From contig JADJTG010000002.1 of assembly GCA_016711285.1 (NCBI GenBank), forward strand, positions 806,001 through 870,000: DNA of 64,000 bases, read 5' to 3'. The notes under the pieces were generated by a model, which made no database searches, was not told the origin of the DNA, and worked only from the letters and a program-made list of their open reading frames with translations. This document shows positions 36,028-44,909 of this stretch, one piece after another (positions within the stretch are counted from its first letter, which is position 1; each line of letters starts with the position of its first letter). The stretch is from Sphingobacteriales bacterium (GTDB taxonomy: Bacteria > Bacteroidota > Bacteroidia > Chitinophagales > UBA2359). The position numbers were made by a program, and so were the translations under genes.

Positions 36028-36300
36028 AGGCAGTACCGTTAAAAAAAGTTCAATAATGTACAAAAATAATCACCCTGAAGATAATAAAATTATATTTTTT
36101 AAAAAAGCAGCCTGTAGTATTGTATTTCAGGAAGTAAAAGTATGGTGTGTATTTTTCGTAAAACACATTTAGCATTTTTATCATAAGACGAAAATTGATT
36201 GTTATTTTTTAAAAAAAACGACACTTTTGTATAGACCGAATTGATAGCTTTTTGTCGTTGTTAAACATTTTTTCCGGCAGCCGCGAATATATGAGGCACT

Positions 36301-36330
36301 CAACCAAAATTAGGGTTGTATTTTTGGTTG
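36301..36330. repeat. Nine-bp inverted repeat upstream of the permease gene
   Basis: CAACCAAAA and TTTTGGTTG separated by 12 bp, in the divergent spacer between the permease and VCBS genes. It may be a regulatory hairpin. A second short pair, CTGCTCCA (36338-36345) and TGGAGCAG (36416-36423), brackets the left flanking repeat. Confidence 0.35.
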
Positions 36331-36360
36331 GGTTTATCTGCTCCATTAGGATAAGTTCCT

Positions 36361-36416
36361 TTTTTAGATTTTTAAAAGAGCCATATACTTAAAAAAAGCC
36401 CCTTACTCTGCACGGT
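36361..36416. repeat. Left flanking direct repeat of the palindrome array
   Basis: About 56 bp that align with 37022-37080 with a few small gaps. Shared landmarks are TTTTTAGATTTTTAAAA, ATATNCTT followed by an A-run, and CTCTGCACG. The two copies lie in the same orientation on either side of the array. Confidence 0.6.
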
Positions 36417-36487
36417 GGAGCAGCTCATCATTTTTATCAAACTATCATTTTTATTGCATCTATGCTATATTTTAGGCTCAGAGGTGC

Positions 36488-36995
36488 ATCGTTTACGTCT
36501 GCCACCGTGAACGTTTACGTCAGGAACGTGAAATTTAGCGTCAGGAACGTGAAAATTTACGTCTGCCACCGTGAAATTTTACGCCCGATACCGTGAAATT
36601 TCACGTCAGGAACGTGAAAATTGGCGTAAAGAACGTAAATGATACACCTCCGAAAGTTTACGCCCTCCACCGTGAACGTTTACGTCAGGAACGTGAAATT
36701 TTACGCCCTCCACCGTGAAATTTTACGTCTGGAACGTGAAAGTTTACGTCCTCCACCGTGAACGTTTACGTCTGGAACGTGAAATTTTACGCCTGCCACC
36801 GTGAACGTTTACGTCTGGAACGTGAAAGTTTACGTCCTCCACCGTGAACGTTTACGTCTGGAACGTGAAATTTTACGCCTGCCACCGTGAACGTTTACGT
36901 CTGGAACGTGAAATTTTACGCCTGCCACTGTGAACGTTTACGTCTGGAACATGAAAGTTTACGCCCTCCACCGTGAACGTTTACGTCTGGAACAT
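36488..36995. repeat. Tandem array of about 23 phased 14-bp quasi-palindromes
   Basis: Non-coding array of a 14-bp site with consensus CGTGAAMKTTTACG; variant centres are AACGTT, AAATTT, AAAGTT and AAAATT. Most copies are self-complementary apart from one G/T pair, and one copy (CGTGAAATTTCACG, near 36592) is a perfect palindrome. Spacers alternate between a 7-bp class (TCTGGAA or TCAGGAA) and an 8-bp class (CCTGCCAC, TCCTCCAC or CCCTCCAC), giving a 21/22-bp ladder and a 43-bp higher-order unit. The left third is more degenerate and the right part more uniform. 43 is not a multiple of 3, so no frame survives. It lies between the divergent permease and VCBS genes. Confidence 0.85.
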
Positions 36996-37021
36996 TGTAT
37001 TTGGGGGTTGGACGATGAACA

Positions 37022-37080
37022 TTTTTAAGATTTTTAAAAAAAGTAATATGCTTTTAAAAAAACTCCTTGCTCTGCACGAT
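37022..37080. repeat. Right flanking direct repeat of the palindrome array
   Basis: About 59-bp counterpart of 36361-36416: TTTTTAAGATTTTTAAAA, ATATGCTTTT, an A-run, then CTCTGCACG. Its right end is followed by T-rich sequence about 100 bp before the VCBS start codon. Confidence 0.6.
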
Positions 37081-37177
37081 TGCCAGCTTTTTTTCTTTTA
37101 ATGTCGTTTTAATTTTTAGTATCCCAAAAATTATACTTTTTTTGGGGTATTACTTATAGATATTTTTTAGTCGGCTT

Positions 37178-39398
37178 ATGAAAACGTCATCATACTATTT
37201 GTTCCGTACATTCCTGACACTTGTTGGGTGGGGCAGCTTTCTGCTGTTGTTTGGCAGTGTGCGCGCTCAACAGCCTTTATATTACAGCTATCAAAATCCT
37301 CCGGTATTCAAAAACAACGACACCCTTGATTTGGCGTGGCTCGGCGGCTTGAACAACCCTCAGTTTTCAAACCCCGACCTCAATCACGATACCCACGAAG
37401 ACCTGCTCCTTTTTGACCGCAGCGACAGCCGCTGGCTCGCTTTTATCTATAATTTTTCTGATGCCGCTTTTCCTTACTCTTTTCAGGAAGCCTATACCCG
37501 CCATTTGCCGCCGATACAACATTGGGCGCGTTTTGCCGACCTCAACTGCGACCAAACCCCCGACTTAATCGCCTATAACAACAGCGAAGGTGCAGCGGTT
37601 TTTTGGGGTATTTATCAAAACGACACCCTCACCTTTGCCGCTACGCCCGCCGCTACTTTGACGGACAGCGACAACAACAGTATTATTATTTCTTCTGACG
37701 ACCTGCCCGACTTCGCCGATATAGACCAAGACGGAAAAACGGATTTGCTCACTTTTAATCCCGATGGCGGTTTTGTGTTTTGGTATAAAAACGAAGCCTG
37801 CAACGCCTCTTTTGTGCTTGCAGACCCTTGCTGGGGCGATTTTTACGAAACCGGCGGCAGCACCGCCTTAGATTTGCAAGCACCTTGCTTTGCTGCCAAA
37901 ACACCCCCACCTTCGCGCCACCCGGGTTCTACGTTGCTGGCGTGGGATTTGGACTTTGACCAAGACCAAGAGCTTTTTTTGGGCGACATCAGTTTTGATG
38001 CGCTCACGCTTGCCTACAATAACGGCACTGCCAACGATGCAAATGTTTTGGAACAAGATGCCAATTTTCCGTCTTACGATGTGCCCGTCAATCTGCGCAC
38101 TTTTCCGGCGGCTTTCCGCATTGATGTCAATAAAGACCAACGCTACGATTTGCTCGCTGTACCCAATGCGCCGCTCGGCTCTTTGCAACGCAATTGTGTG
38201 TGGCTGTACAATAATGTTGGCAACCCTGCTGCCGAAATTTTTGCTTTTGAAAAAAACAACTTTTTGCAAGATGAAATGATAGAACTCAGCCGCAGCACGC
38301 ACCCCGCTTTTTTTGATGTCAATGGCGATGGCTTATTAGATATTGTAAGCGGCAACTATGCCTACAATGATACGCTCGGAAAGTTTATACCCGCTTTGGC
38401 GTATTTTCAGAACAGCGGCACGGCAGATATGCCCGCTTTTGAATGGGTGAGCAGCGATTTTGCACAAGTGTCGGCGCAGTTTGCCGAGCCGCACTACGGC
38501 TTGCGCCCCACCTTCGGCGATACAGACGGCGATGGCGACAGCGATATGGTATTGGGTGATTTTTCGGGCAATGTGCATTTGTTTGAAAATACCGCCGCCG
38601 CCAACAGCAGCGCACAATTTGTATTGAAACACGAAAACTGGCAAAATATACACGTTTCTTTGCTGGCTGCACCGCATTTGGCAGACCTCAACAATGACGG
38701 ATTGCAGGATTTGCTCATAGGCACGGCTAACGGCACTGTGGAATACTGGAAAAATACGGGAACACCGCAAAATGCGGCTTTTGAGCTGATGAATAATTTT
38801 TTGGGGGAAATAGATGTGCGCAAAGACGGTGAATTTACGGGAAATGCCGTACCGTTTGCCTACAAAAATGCCACTAATCAATGGCAATTGGCAGTGGGGG
38901 CTTTGTCGGGAAAATTGTGGGTATATGGCGATATTGAAAATAATATGGACAGTGGCGACAGTTTTGAGCTGCTCGGCAATGAGTCGTTGCCCTTTGGCGG
39001 GCGCGAGTTGAGCATCGCTATTGCCGATGTGGAAAATGACGGCTGGCGAGAGGTGCTCTGTGGCACTGTGCGCGGCGGTTTGTTGTGGGCAAGCGAGCAC
39101 GAAATCATCAGTGGCGGCGGCGATGCTCTCCTATATGGCGCACAGCAAAATGGCGGCTTTTATATTTCCTCAGCCCGCTTTGCCCCGCGAAAATGTTTTT
39201 TTATACAACCCGCAGCAAGTATTGATTGAAGATATAGAAATGTATGATGTGCAGGGAAAAAGATGCGCCCATTGGAATATACATACCGATAATACACAAA
39301 TAACATTGTCGCCGCCTGTTGCAACACTGCCAAACGGCTTGTATTTTATTCGTATTATTGTGGCAGGTAGAAATTATGTTATAAAGTGGAGATATTGA
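37178..39398 (+). CDS. FG-GAP/VCBS-repeat secreted protein with T9SS sorting domain, one frameshift
   Basis: About 740 residues once the frames are joined. It has a signal peptide (1-30, ending GSVRAQ) and a beta-propeller of FG-GAP/VCBS repeats with calcium loops (DLNHDTHEDLLLFD, DIDQDGKTDLL, DVNGDGLLDIVSGNY, DTDGDGDSDMVLGDF, DLNNDGLQDLLIG). The first frame ends at 39229 with an unrelated tail. From about 39150 another frame gives FPQPALPRENVFLYNP to NGLYFIRIIVAGRNYVIKW, a T9SS type A sorting domain with its stop at 39396-39398. A single-base indel around 39110-39175 would explain this. Predicted surface or secreted; ligand unknown. Confidence 0.85.
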
Positions 39399-39404
39399 AA
39401 AAAA

Positions 39405-40355
39405 CTACTGACAAACGGTAGCTTTTGCTATTTGTACAAAATCAGGACGCTCGGCAATATGGTGATACACATATTTTTTGAGTATTTGATTGCGATAAAT
39501 CAAAAACACACCCGGCATTTGAAAGCGGTCGCCTAAAAATTCCATAGAAGGGCGTTTTCCCTGTAAGTATATTCTGGCAGATGAGATTAATACATTTAAA
39601 CCAAATAACTGCTCTAAAGTGGCACGTTTGAGGCTGAATTTTTTATATAAAATACTTTCTTCATCACTCACACAATCTAAGTCTTCCAAGTTGTATTTTT
39701 TCAGTATATCAAGTGTAACCTCACTGCTCGCCATGTGCACCAATACAATGCGCACACCGTAGCTTTCTATGAGTTTGCGTTTTTGTTGCAAATCCTGTAA
39801 CGTTTCCATACAAAATAAACAGCCGAAATGCCTCAAAAATACCAGCATTATGGGGGAGTTTTCACAAAGTTCAGCGAGTGTTTCGTCGTGGTTGGTTTCA
39901 AAGGCGGAGAGGGTGAGGTGTTGGTCTTGCGAAAAAATAGAAATTAATTTGGCATCTTGCTCAAATTGCTGAAGATAAACTTTTTGTATGATTTTGAAAA
40001 ACAGAAACCCGAAAAACACCCAAAAAGCAATCGGCCACCAAACAAAAACACCCACATAACCATAATAATACAAAGTGAAAAAATAAAGACTGAATACAAT
40101 ATTAAATAACAAACTTATCAAAGATGTTTGCCAATAACGCAAAGGCTGAATGCTCGCAAACAAATGCCCGATTCCCAAAACAACAGTACTGATACCCACA
40201 ATATGTACCGCCATCAGTTCGTGCAAATCCAAACCGACAAAAACGCAAAAAAATGAGGCTCTCAACAATAAATATACTCCTCCCAAGCAGTAGCAGAGTG
40301 CTGCAACATATAACCACTTGCGTACATTGTCGTAAATTTCTTCAGATGCTTTCAT
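39405..40355 (-). CDS. Membrane protein with C-terminal thioredoxin-like (AhpC/TSA-type) domain
   Basis: 316 residues. The first about 130 carry four hydrophobic segments (WLYVAALCYCLGGVYLLL through VWWPIAFWVFFGFLFF). The C-terminal half is a peroxiredoxin-like thioredoxin fold with a CLFC motif at the expected redox position (FLRHFGCLFCMETLQDLQQK, about 172-191) and the strand IVLVHMASSE. It is similar to AhpC/TSA_2-type SelL-like proteins. It could be a membrane-tethered thiol oxidoreductase or detoxifying peroxidase; the side of the membrane is not clear. It converges closely with the VCBS gene. Confidence 0.7.
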   Translation of the reverse strand: MKASEEIYDNVRKWLYVAALCYCLGGVYLLLRASFFCVFVGLDLHELMAVHIVGISTVVLGIGHLFASIQPLRYWQTSLISLLFNIVFSLYFFTLYYYGYVGVFVWWPIAFWVFFGFLFFKIIQKVYLQQFEQDAKLISIFSQDQHLTLSAFETNHDETLAELCENSPIMLVFLRHFGCLFCMETLQDLQQKRKLIESYGVRIVLVHMASSEVTLDILKKYNLEDLDCVSDEESILYKKFSLKRATLEQLFGLNVLISSARIYLQGKRPSMEFLGDRFQMPGVFLIYRNQILKKYVYHHIAERPDFVQIAKATVCQ

Positions 40356-40632
40356 TTCTAAAAATTAAAAAACACACGATCAGGCTGCCATAAAAAACAA
40401 CTGCTCCAAAAAGCAAACCTATATGATTGTTTACCAATACTTTTGCCCTTCAGTAAATAAAAAAATACAAGTATTTATAGAACCGTTTTTAGTATTCTAT
40501 TTGTTTGTATCAGATGCACTATATTCACAAATAAAGCATAAAAAAGTTTTAAGGAACATTGAAAAATATGCCTATTCATTATATTTTATAGCCATAAACT
40601 GTGTTTTTTTTATTTTTACCCAAAATTGTTCT

Positions 40633-41496
40633 ATGTCAGCTATCCGACCCAATAATTTTACTTACTTACCGGAGATTACCAAAAATTTGTTGATAATCAA
40701 TGTCATATTATTTATTGCAAAATATTATTTTGATACACAAACGGATATTGATCTCGCCAAACTATTGGGTTTGCATTATTGGAATGCTGCCGATTATCGC
40801 CCGTATCAGTGGGTGACGTATATGTTTATGCACGGCAATTTTGCACATCTGTTTTTCAATATGTTTGCATTGTGGATGTTTGGTGCTATCTTGGAAAATG
40901 TGTGGGGTGCTAAACGCTTTTTATTTTATTATTTGTTTTGCGGCTTGGGGGCTGCTCTGTTTCATTACGGCATTTTTCATTACCAAACACAGAATACTTT
41001 TGAACCCGTAGAGCATTTTTTGGAGTCGCCTACTGCCGATAATTTTAAGAATATACAGGATAATTTTACCTTTCAGTTTTGGGAACGCGATGCCGGCAGC
41101 CCTTTGTTGCAGTCGTATTATGCTTTTGAACATAGCGACCCTTCGGCTTTTGCTGCCGACCCGCAACTGCGTTTGCAGAGTGCAAAATTTTTGGAAGAAT
41201 ATCGCCGCTATTATTACAACAACTCGGTAGTGGTGGGTGCGTCGGGTGCTATTTTCGGTATTTTGCTGGCATTTGGTGTGTTGTTTCCGAATGCACTTTT
41301 GTATGTTTATTTTTTCGTTCCTATCAAAGCAAAATATTTTGTCGTCATTTACGGACTCTTGGAACTCGTCATGGGTTTGGGCTATTTCGGAATCAGCGAT
41401 AATGTAGCGCATTTTGCGCATTTGGGCGGTATGTTGTTTGGAGGTATTTTATTGTTATTTTGGCGGAAAAATAATATGAGAAAAATGTTAGATTAA
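40633..41496 (+). CDS. Rhomboid-family intramembrane serine protease
   Basis: 287 residues from the ATG at 40633 (MSAIRPNNFTYLPEITKNLL). The upstream open frame to 40423 is unlikely to be translated. The rhomboid core is complete: HGNFAHLFFNMFAL (first motif with the HxxxN pair), GASGAIFG with the catalytic Ser, and AHFAHLGGMLFG with the catalytic His. An unusual soluble insert of about 90 residues (FEPVEHFLESPTADNF to EYRRYYYN) separates the second and third membrane helices; I have seen such inserts in Bacteroidota rhomboids. It acts in the inner membrane; substrates unknown. Confidence 0.9.
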   Translation: MSAIRPNNFTYLPEITKNLLIINVILFIAKYYFDTQTDIDLAKLLGLHYWNAADYRPYQWVTYMFMHGNFAHLFFNMFALWMFGAILENVWGAKRFLFYYLFCGLGAALFHYGIFHYQTQNTFEPVEHFLESPTADNFKNIQDNFTFQFWERDAGSPLLQSYYAFEHSDPSAFAADPQLRLQSAKFLEEYRRYYYNNSVVVGASGAIFGILLAFGVLFPNALLYVYFFVPIKAKYFVVIYGLLELVMGLGYFGISDNVAHFAHLGGMLFGGILLLFWRKNNMRKMLD

Positions 41497-41609
41497 AAAA
41501 TAAATATGATGAAATGTTTGAAATATGTTTTATATTTGAATTATTCAAGTATAAAATATTGTTTCACAATACTTTTAGCGTGTTTTTATTTTTTAAAAAA
41601 ATATATATT

Positions 41610-42377
41610 ATGAAAAACACCTATCCATTATTTCTCTATGCGGCATTTTTATTGCTTTTGCCTGCATTCTCTTTGCAAGCCGTCAATTTTAGCGGTACTT
41701 TTACTTTAAATCAAAACGGGGTAGTTATTACTTTAAGCGGCGAACAAAAAGACTCCGACTATAAGGGCACTTTGGTATCGGGGCAGGATTATGCAACGGT
41801 GACGGGCGTGGTAGGTGACGATGAAATGATGTCGGGCGTGGTTGCCGAAGGTGACGGTTCTGCCAGCTATTTGTTCAGTGCTGTCCTGCACGGCGAAACG
41901 CTGATATTCAGTATGTACTTGGGTTTAGTGCCGGTGGAATTGTCTTTGCAGCGCAGCACTGCCGCCGCTACAAGCGTGCCGCCTGCCGCAAGTAATGTAA
42001 CCCTTCCCAACAACAATACTGCTCCTCCCAATAAAACAGCCGCCAATATTGACGACAACCGCCTCGTGGGTTTGTGGCGATACACCGATGTAATGTCAAG
42101 CGGAGGTTTTGGCGATTATATGTCGTGGGCAACAGATTATTTTTTGCTGCTCAATGCTGATGGCACTTTTGAATATACTCAAGGCAGCAGTGCCGGCGGC
42201 GGCTCTTATGGTGCTTACGAGGCGGGCGGCAGCGTTATTGCCAAAGGAACTTGGAGTTCTGCCGACAAAAATTTGATGCTGTATTACGATGGTCAAACAG
42301 AGCAAATTCCATACAGTTGCGATGGCAACAATATGATGCACAAAACCAACAAACGCATTTGGGAGCGTGTACGCTAA
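41610..42377 (+). CDS. Hypothetical secreted protein, 255 residues
   Basis: Starts at the ATG at 41610 (MKNTYPLFLYAAFLLLLPAFSLQA, a signal peptide). The open frame extends 96 bp further upstream without a better start. Two beta-rich lobes are joined by a Pro/Asn/Thr linker (about 120-145). The first lobe (GTFTLNQNGVVITLSGEQ, YKGTLVSGQDY) and the second (LVGLWRYTDVM, GTFEYTQGSSAGGGSYG, GTWSSADKNLMLYYDGQ) both resemble lipocalin-like 'extent of change' domains. No catalytic residues are evident. Its stop overlaps the convergent DUF2797 gene by 4 bp. Confidence 0.7.
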   Translation: MKNTYPLFLYAAFLLLLPAFSLQAVNFSGTFTLNQNGVVITLSGEQKDSDYKGTLVSGQDYATVTGVVGDDEMMSGVVAEGDGSASYLFSAVLHGETLIFSMYLGLVPVELSLQRSTAAATSVPPAASNVTLPNNNTAPPNKTAANIDDNRLVGLWRYTDVMSSGGFGDYMSWATDYFLLLNADGTFEYTQGSSAGGGSYGAYEAGGSVIAKGTWSSADKNLMLYYDGQTEQIPYSCDGNNMMHKTNKRIWERVR

Positions 42378-43183
42378 ACAGTTTCGGCTTCTATTTTTAC
42401 CCAATAACCGCTATGCTTGCGGATATTCAGGCATTTTCCGCTTTCAAATATAAAATATTGCGCCTTGATGCCCATCAAACGCTCCTCAATCTGTGGTGTT
42501 TTTTCTAAATCTATGCTGCTCACCGCAGTCGGATACGCCAACACCGGATAATGAAAAGTATAAATGGTGTCGGTATCAACCGTGTAAGATTGCCACTCGG
42601 CGGGCAAAGATGCGGCGATGCGTTTTTTTTCTTCCGCTATATTCAGCGTATTATCCGCCACGTTTTTGAGCATTTTTTGCCAATTCGTTTTGTCGCTGAT
42701 ATTTTTTTTCAGCCACATCTCTATTTCGCCTGCCAGCCGCCGATAGGGTACTTCGGCTAAAATAAGTGCCTTCCACGCACCTTGGTCGAGCCAGCGAGCC
42801 GGAATGTGGGTGTTGCGCGTGATGCCCACTTTCAGTGCCGAACTCAAAGCCAAATACAGGCTGTGCGGTTGCAGATGATGAGATATTTCCCACGCCACAT
42901 CGCGCCCCCGATGGAGGTGGGCTTCGCAGAGTTCGGGGCGCAAGATGCAGGGCGCAGCTTCGGGAACTTTGATAAAACAGGGATAGCAGAAACCTTCACC
43001 CCACGATTTTTTTGTTTTTTTGCCGCAATTAACACAATAAATCGCACCTGAAAATTGCAACGACAAACGCTTACCTATCCAATCATTGACAGGTAAAAAA
43101 GCATTGCCCACAAAAAAATCATATTGTACCGGCTCTTGCCAAGTGGCACGCATTTTATCTAAAATTCCTTCAAAAAGCAACAT
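42374..43183 (-). CDS. DUF2797 family protein with a zinc-ribbon-like cluster
   Basis: This 269-residue cytoplasmic protein has a four-Cys zinc-binding look at about 50-75 (YCVNCGKKTKKSWGEGFCYPC) and the family segments CEAHLHRGRDVAWE, ALSSALKVGITR and IPARWLDQGAWKALILAE, the last two resembling a GIY-YIG-like nuclease core. This matches DUF2797. Its biochemical role is not known. The ATG at 43183 is the start. It is 19 bp downstream of the DUF6702 gene and probably co-transcribed with it. Confidence 0.8.
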   Translation of the reverse strand: MLLFEGILDKMRATWQEPVQYDFFVGNAFLPVNDWIGKRLSLQFSGAIYCVNCGKKTKKSWGEGFCYPCFIKVPEAAPCILRPELCEAHLHRGRDVAWEISHHLQPHSLYLALSSALKVGITRNTHIPARWLDQGAWKALILAEVPYRRLAGEIEMWLKKNISDKTNWQKMLKNVADNTLNIAEEKKRIAASLPAEWQSYTVDTDTIYTFHYPVLAYPTAVSSIDLEKTPQIEERLMGIKAQYFIFESGKCLNIRKHSGYWVKIEAETV

Positions 43184-43202
43184 TCTCTTTTTTTATTTTG
43201 CT

Positions 43203-43703
43203 TTAAAATTCCAACACTGCTTCGCGCTGTTGGCGGTGCAAAGAAACACTTTTTTCGTGTCCGCCGATATTCGCCTGAATAATATTGCTTTGCTGTGCAA
43301 ATATTTCTGTCAATAAAGTGTTTTTTATATACAAGTGCTTCGGTGCTTGCGGCAATGAGGGTATTTCGGCATAGCACCACACTTCATCGTGGTCTATTTC
43401 AAAACCCAAATATTGCAGCACTGCCGCTTGTTGTTGGCTGTCGGGCAGCAGCTTAAAATTTTGCTCTATATATGCCCGCAACAGCGAGTCGGCACTGTGG
43501 AAGTCTTGTAAGGGCTTCCACGAAATGGCTGCATTTTTTTCAATGGCTTTTTCTACATCATCACCAAATAATTGAATACTGACTTGCAAAGCCTGTGTGG
43601 TGCTGTCGTAATAAATTTGTGTAATGCTGACATGATAGTCGTGCGGAGGCACAAAAGCAGTGAATATCCAATAAGAACAGAATAAAATTATTATTTTTTT
43701 CAT
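43203..43703 (-). CDS. DUF6702 family exported protein
   Basis: 166 residues with a signal peptide (1-19, ending TAFVPP). The family opening is clear: HDYHVSITQIYYDSTTQALQVSIQLFGDDVEKAIE, followed by NFKLLPDSQQQ and HLYIKNTLLTEIFAQQSNII. DUF6702 proteins are small periplasmic proteins of Bacteroidota of unknown function, often near M1 peptidases or carboxypeptidase-like genes. None is adjacent here. Confidence 0.8.
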   Translation of the reverse strand: MKKIIILFCSYWIFTAFVPPHDYHVSITQIYYDSTTQALQVSIQLFGDDVEKAIEKNAAISWKPLQDFHSADSLLRAYIEQNFKLLPDSQQQAAVLQYLGFEIDHDEVWCYAEIPSLPQAPKHLYIKNTLLTEIFAQQSNIIQANIGGHEKSVSLHRQQREAVLEF

Positions 43704-43796
43704 CTAAAAATACAAATAATAAAAAGATAGATAGAACTTTGCGCCTTTAAAACAAATTATCAACTGATAAAGTTACAAGGAAAAATATCAACGCAC

Positions 43797-44882
43797 ATGA
43801 GCAATTCCAATAATTATGTAGCGATTATGGCAGGTGGCATCGGCAGTCGCTTTTGGCCCTCCAGCCGCCAAAACCGCCCCAAACAATTTTTAGATGTGTT
43901 GGGTACGGGCGAAACGCTTCTCAAAGCCACCTTCGACCGTTTTGCCAAAATAGTACCCACCGAAAATATTTATATTGTTACCAATGCCCAGTACATAGAT
44001 TTGGTACAGGAGAGCATTCCGGGAATAACCGAAGAACAAATACTCGCCGAACCCGACCGCCGCAATACCGCCCCTTGTATTGCTTATTTTTCGTATAAAA
44101 TATTGAACAAAAATCCGCGTGCCAATTTGGTGGTAGCTCCTTCCGACCATTTAATCGTGGATAATATGGCTTTTGCCGCCGACATCAACAAAGGCTTGCA
44201 ATATACTCAAAACCACGACGAATTGCTCACACTCGGCATACGTCCCAGCCGCCCCGATACTAATTACGGCTATATTCAGTTTTTGGAAAATGAATTAGAA
44301 AAAGATATTTATCGCGTAAAAACCTTCACCGAAAAACCCAACGCAGAGTTGGCACAACATTTTTTGGAAAGCGGCGATTATCTTTGGAATTCGGGTATTT
44401 TTATATGGAGTGCCCGCAGCATTGTGTCGGCATTGCGCGCCCACTTGCAGGAAATAGCCGATGTTTTTGAAAGCGGTAAAGATTTTTTCAATACGCCCTC
44501 CGAAACGTTTTTTATCGAGCAAGCCTATTCCCAATGCACCAATATTTCTATTGATTACGGTGTGATGGAAAAGGCAGAAAACGTGGCTGTCATTCCTTCG
44601 GATTTCGGGTGGTGTGACTTGGGCACTTGGAATTCGCTTTGGGACCAAAAAGAAAAAGATACGCATCAAAACGCACTCATCAGCAAAAACGTACTTATGT
44701 ATCAGTCTTCGGATAATATTGTTGCGACAAATCCCGACAAATTGGTTGTGTTGCAGGGTTTGGAAGGCTATTGTATCGTAGATACTGATGATGTATTGAT
44801 GATATGCCGCAAAGACAGTGAAGGAATGATTAAAGATTTTATGCGCGATTTAAAATCGCAACAACAAGATAAATATTTATAG
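43797..44882 (+). CDS. manC: Mannose-1-phosphate guanylyltransferase
   Basis: This 361-residue nucleotidyltransferase makes GDP-mannose from GTP and mannose-1-phosphate for surface glycans. The nucleotide-binding signature GGIGSRFWPSSRQNRPKQF is at about 13-31. NRRNTAPCIAY-like DRRNTAPCIAYF, VAPSDHLI, FTEKPNAELA and YLWNSGIFIW all follow in family order. It is the short, monofunctional type, lacking the C-terminal isomerase domain. The neighbours are unrelated, so it probably serves general glycan needs. Confidence 0.94.
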   Translation: MSNSNNYVAIMAGGIGSRFWPSSRQNRPKQFLDVLGTGETLLKATFDRFAKIVPTENIYIVTNAQYIDLVQESIPGITEEQILAEPDRRNTAPCIAYFSYKILNKNPRANLVVAPSDHLIVDNMAFAADINKGLQYTQNHDELLTLGIRPSRPDTNYGYIQFLENELEKDIYRVKTFTEKPNAELAQHFLESGDYLWNSGIFIWSARSIVSALRAHLQEIADVFESGKDFFNTPSETFFIEQAYSQCTNISIDYGVMEKAENVAVIPSDFGWCDLGTWNSLWDQKEKDTHQNALISKNVLMYQSSDNIVATNPDKLVVLQGLEGYCIVDTDDVLMICRKDSEGMIKDFMRDLKSQQQDKYL

Positions 44883-44909
44883 AAAAAAGCTGCGGAATAC
44901 CCGAAATTC

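Noticed and set aside
36488..36995. Possible CRISPR array
   Set aside because: The repeats are only 14 bp and separated by 7-8 bp spacers that themselves recur in two fixed classes. There are no unique spacers and no cas genes nearby.
36488..36995. Possible coding tandem repeat
   Set aside because: The 21/22-bp alternation (43-bp unit) shifts frame at every unit, and no continuous reading frame crosses it on either strand.
38336..39100. 254-codon minus-strand frame
   Set aside because: Antisense shadow of the VCBS gene, which has clear calcium-loop repeats in its own frame.
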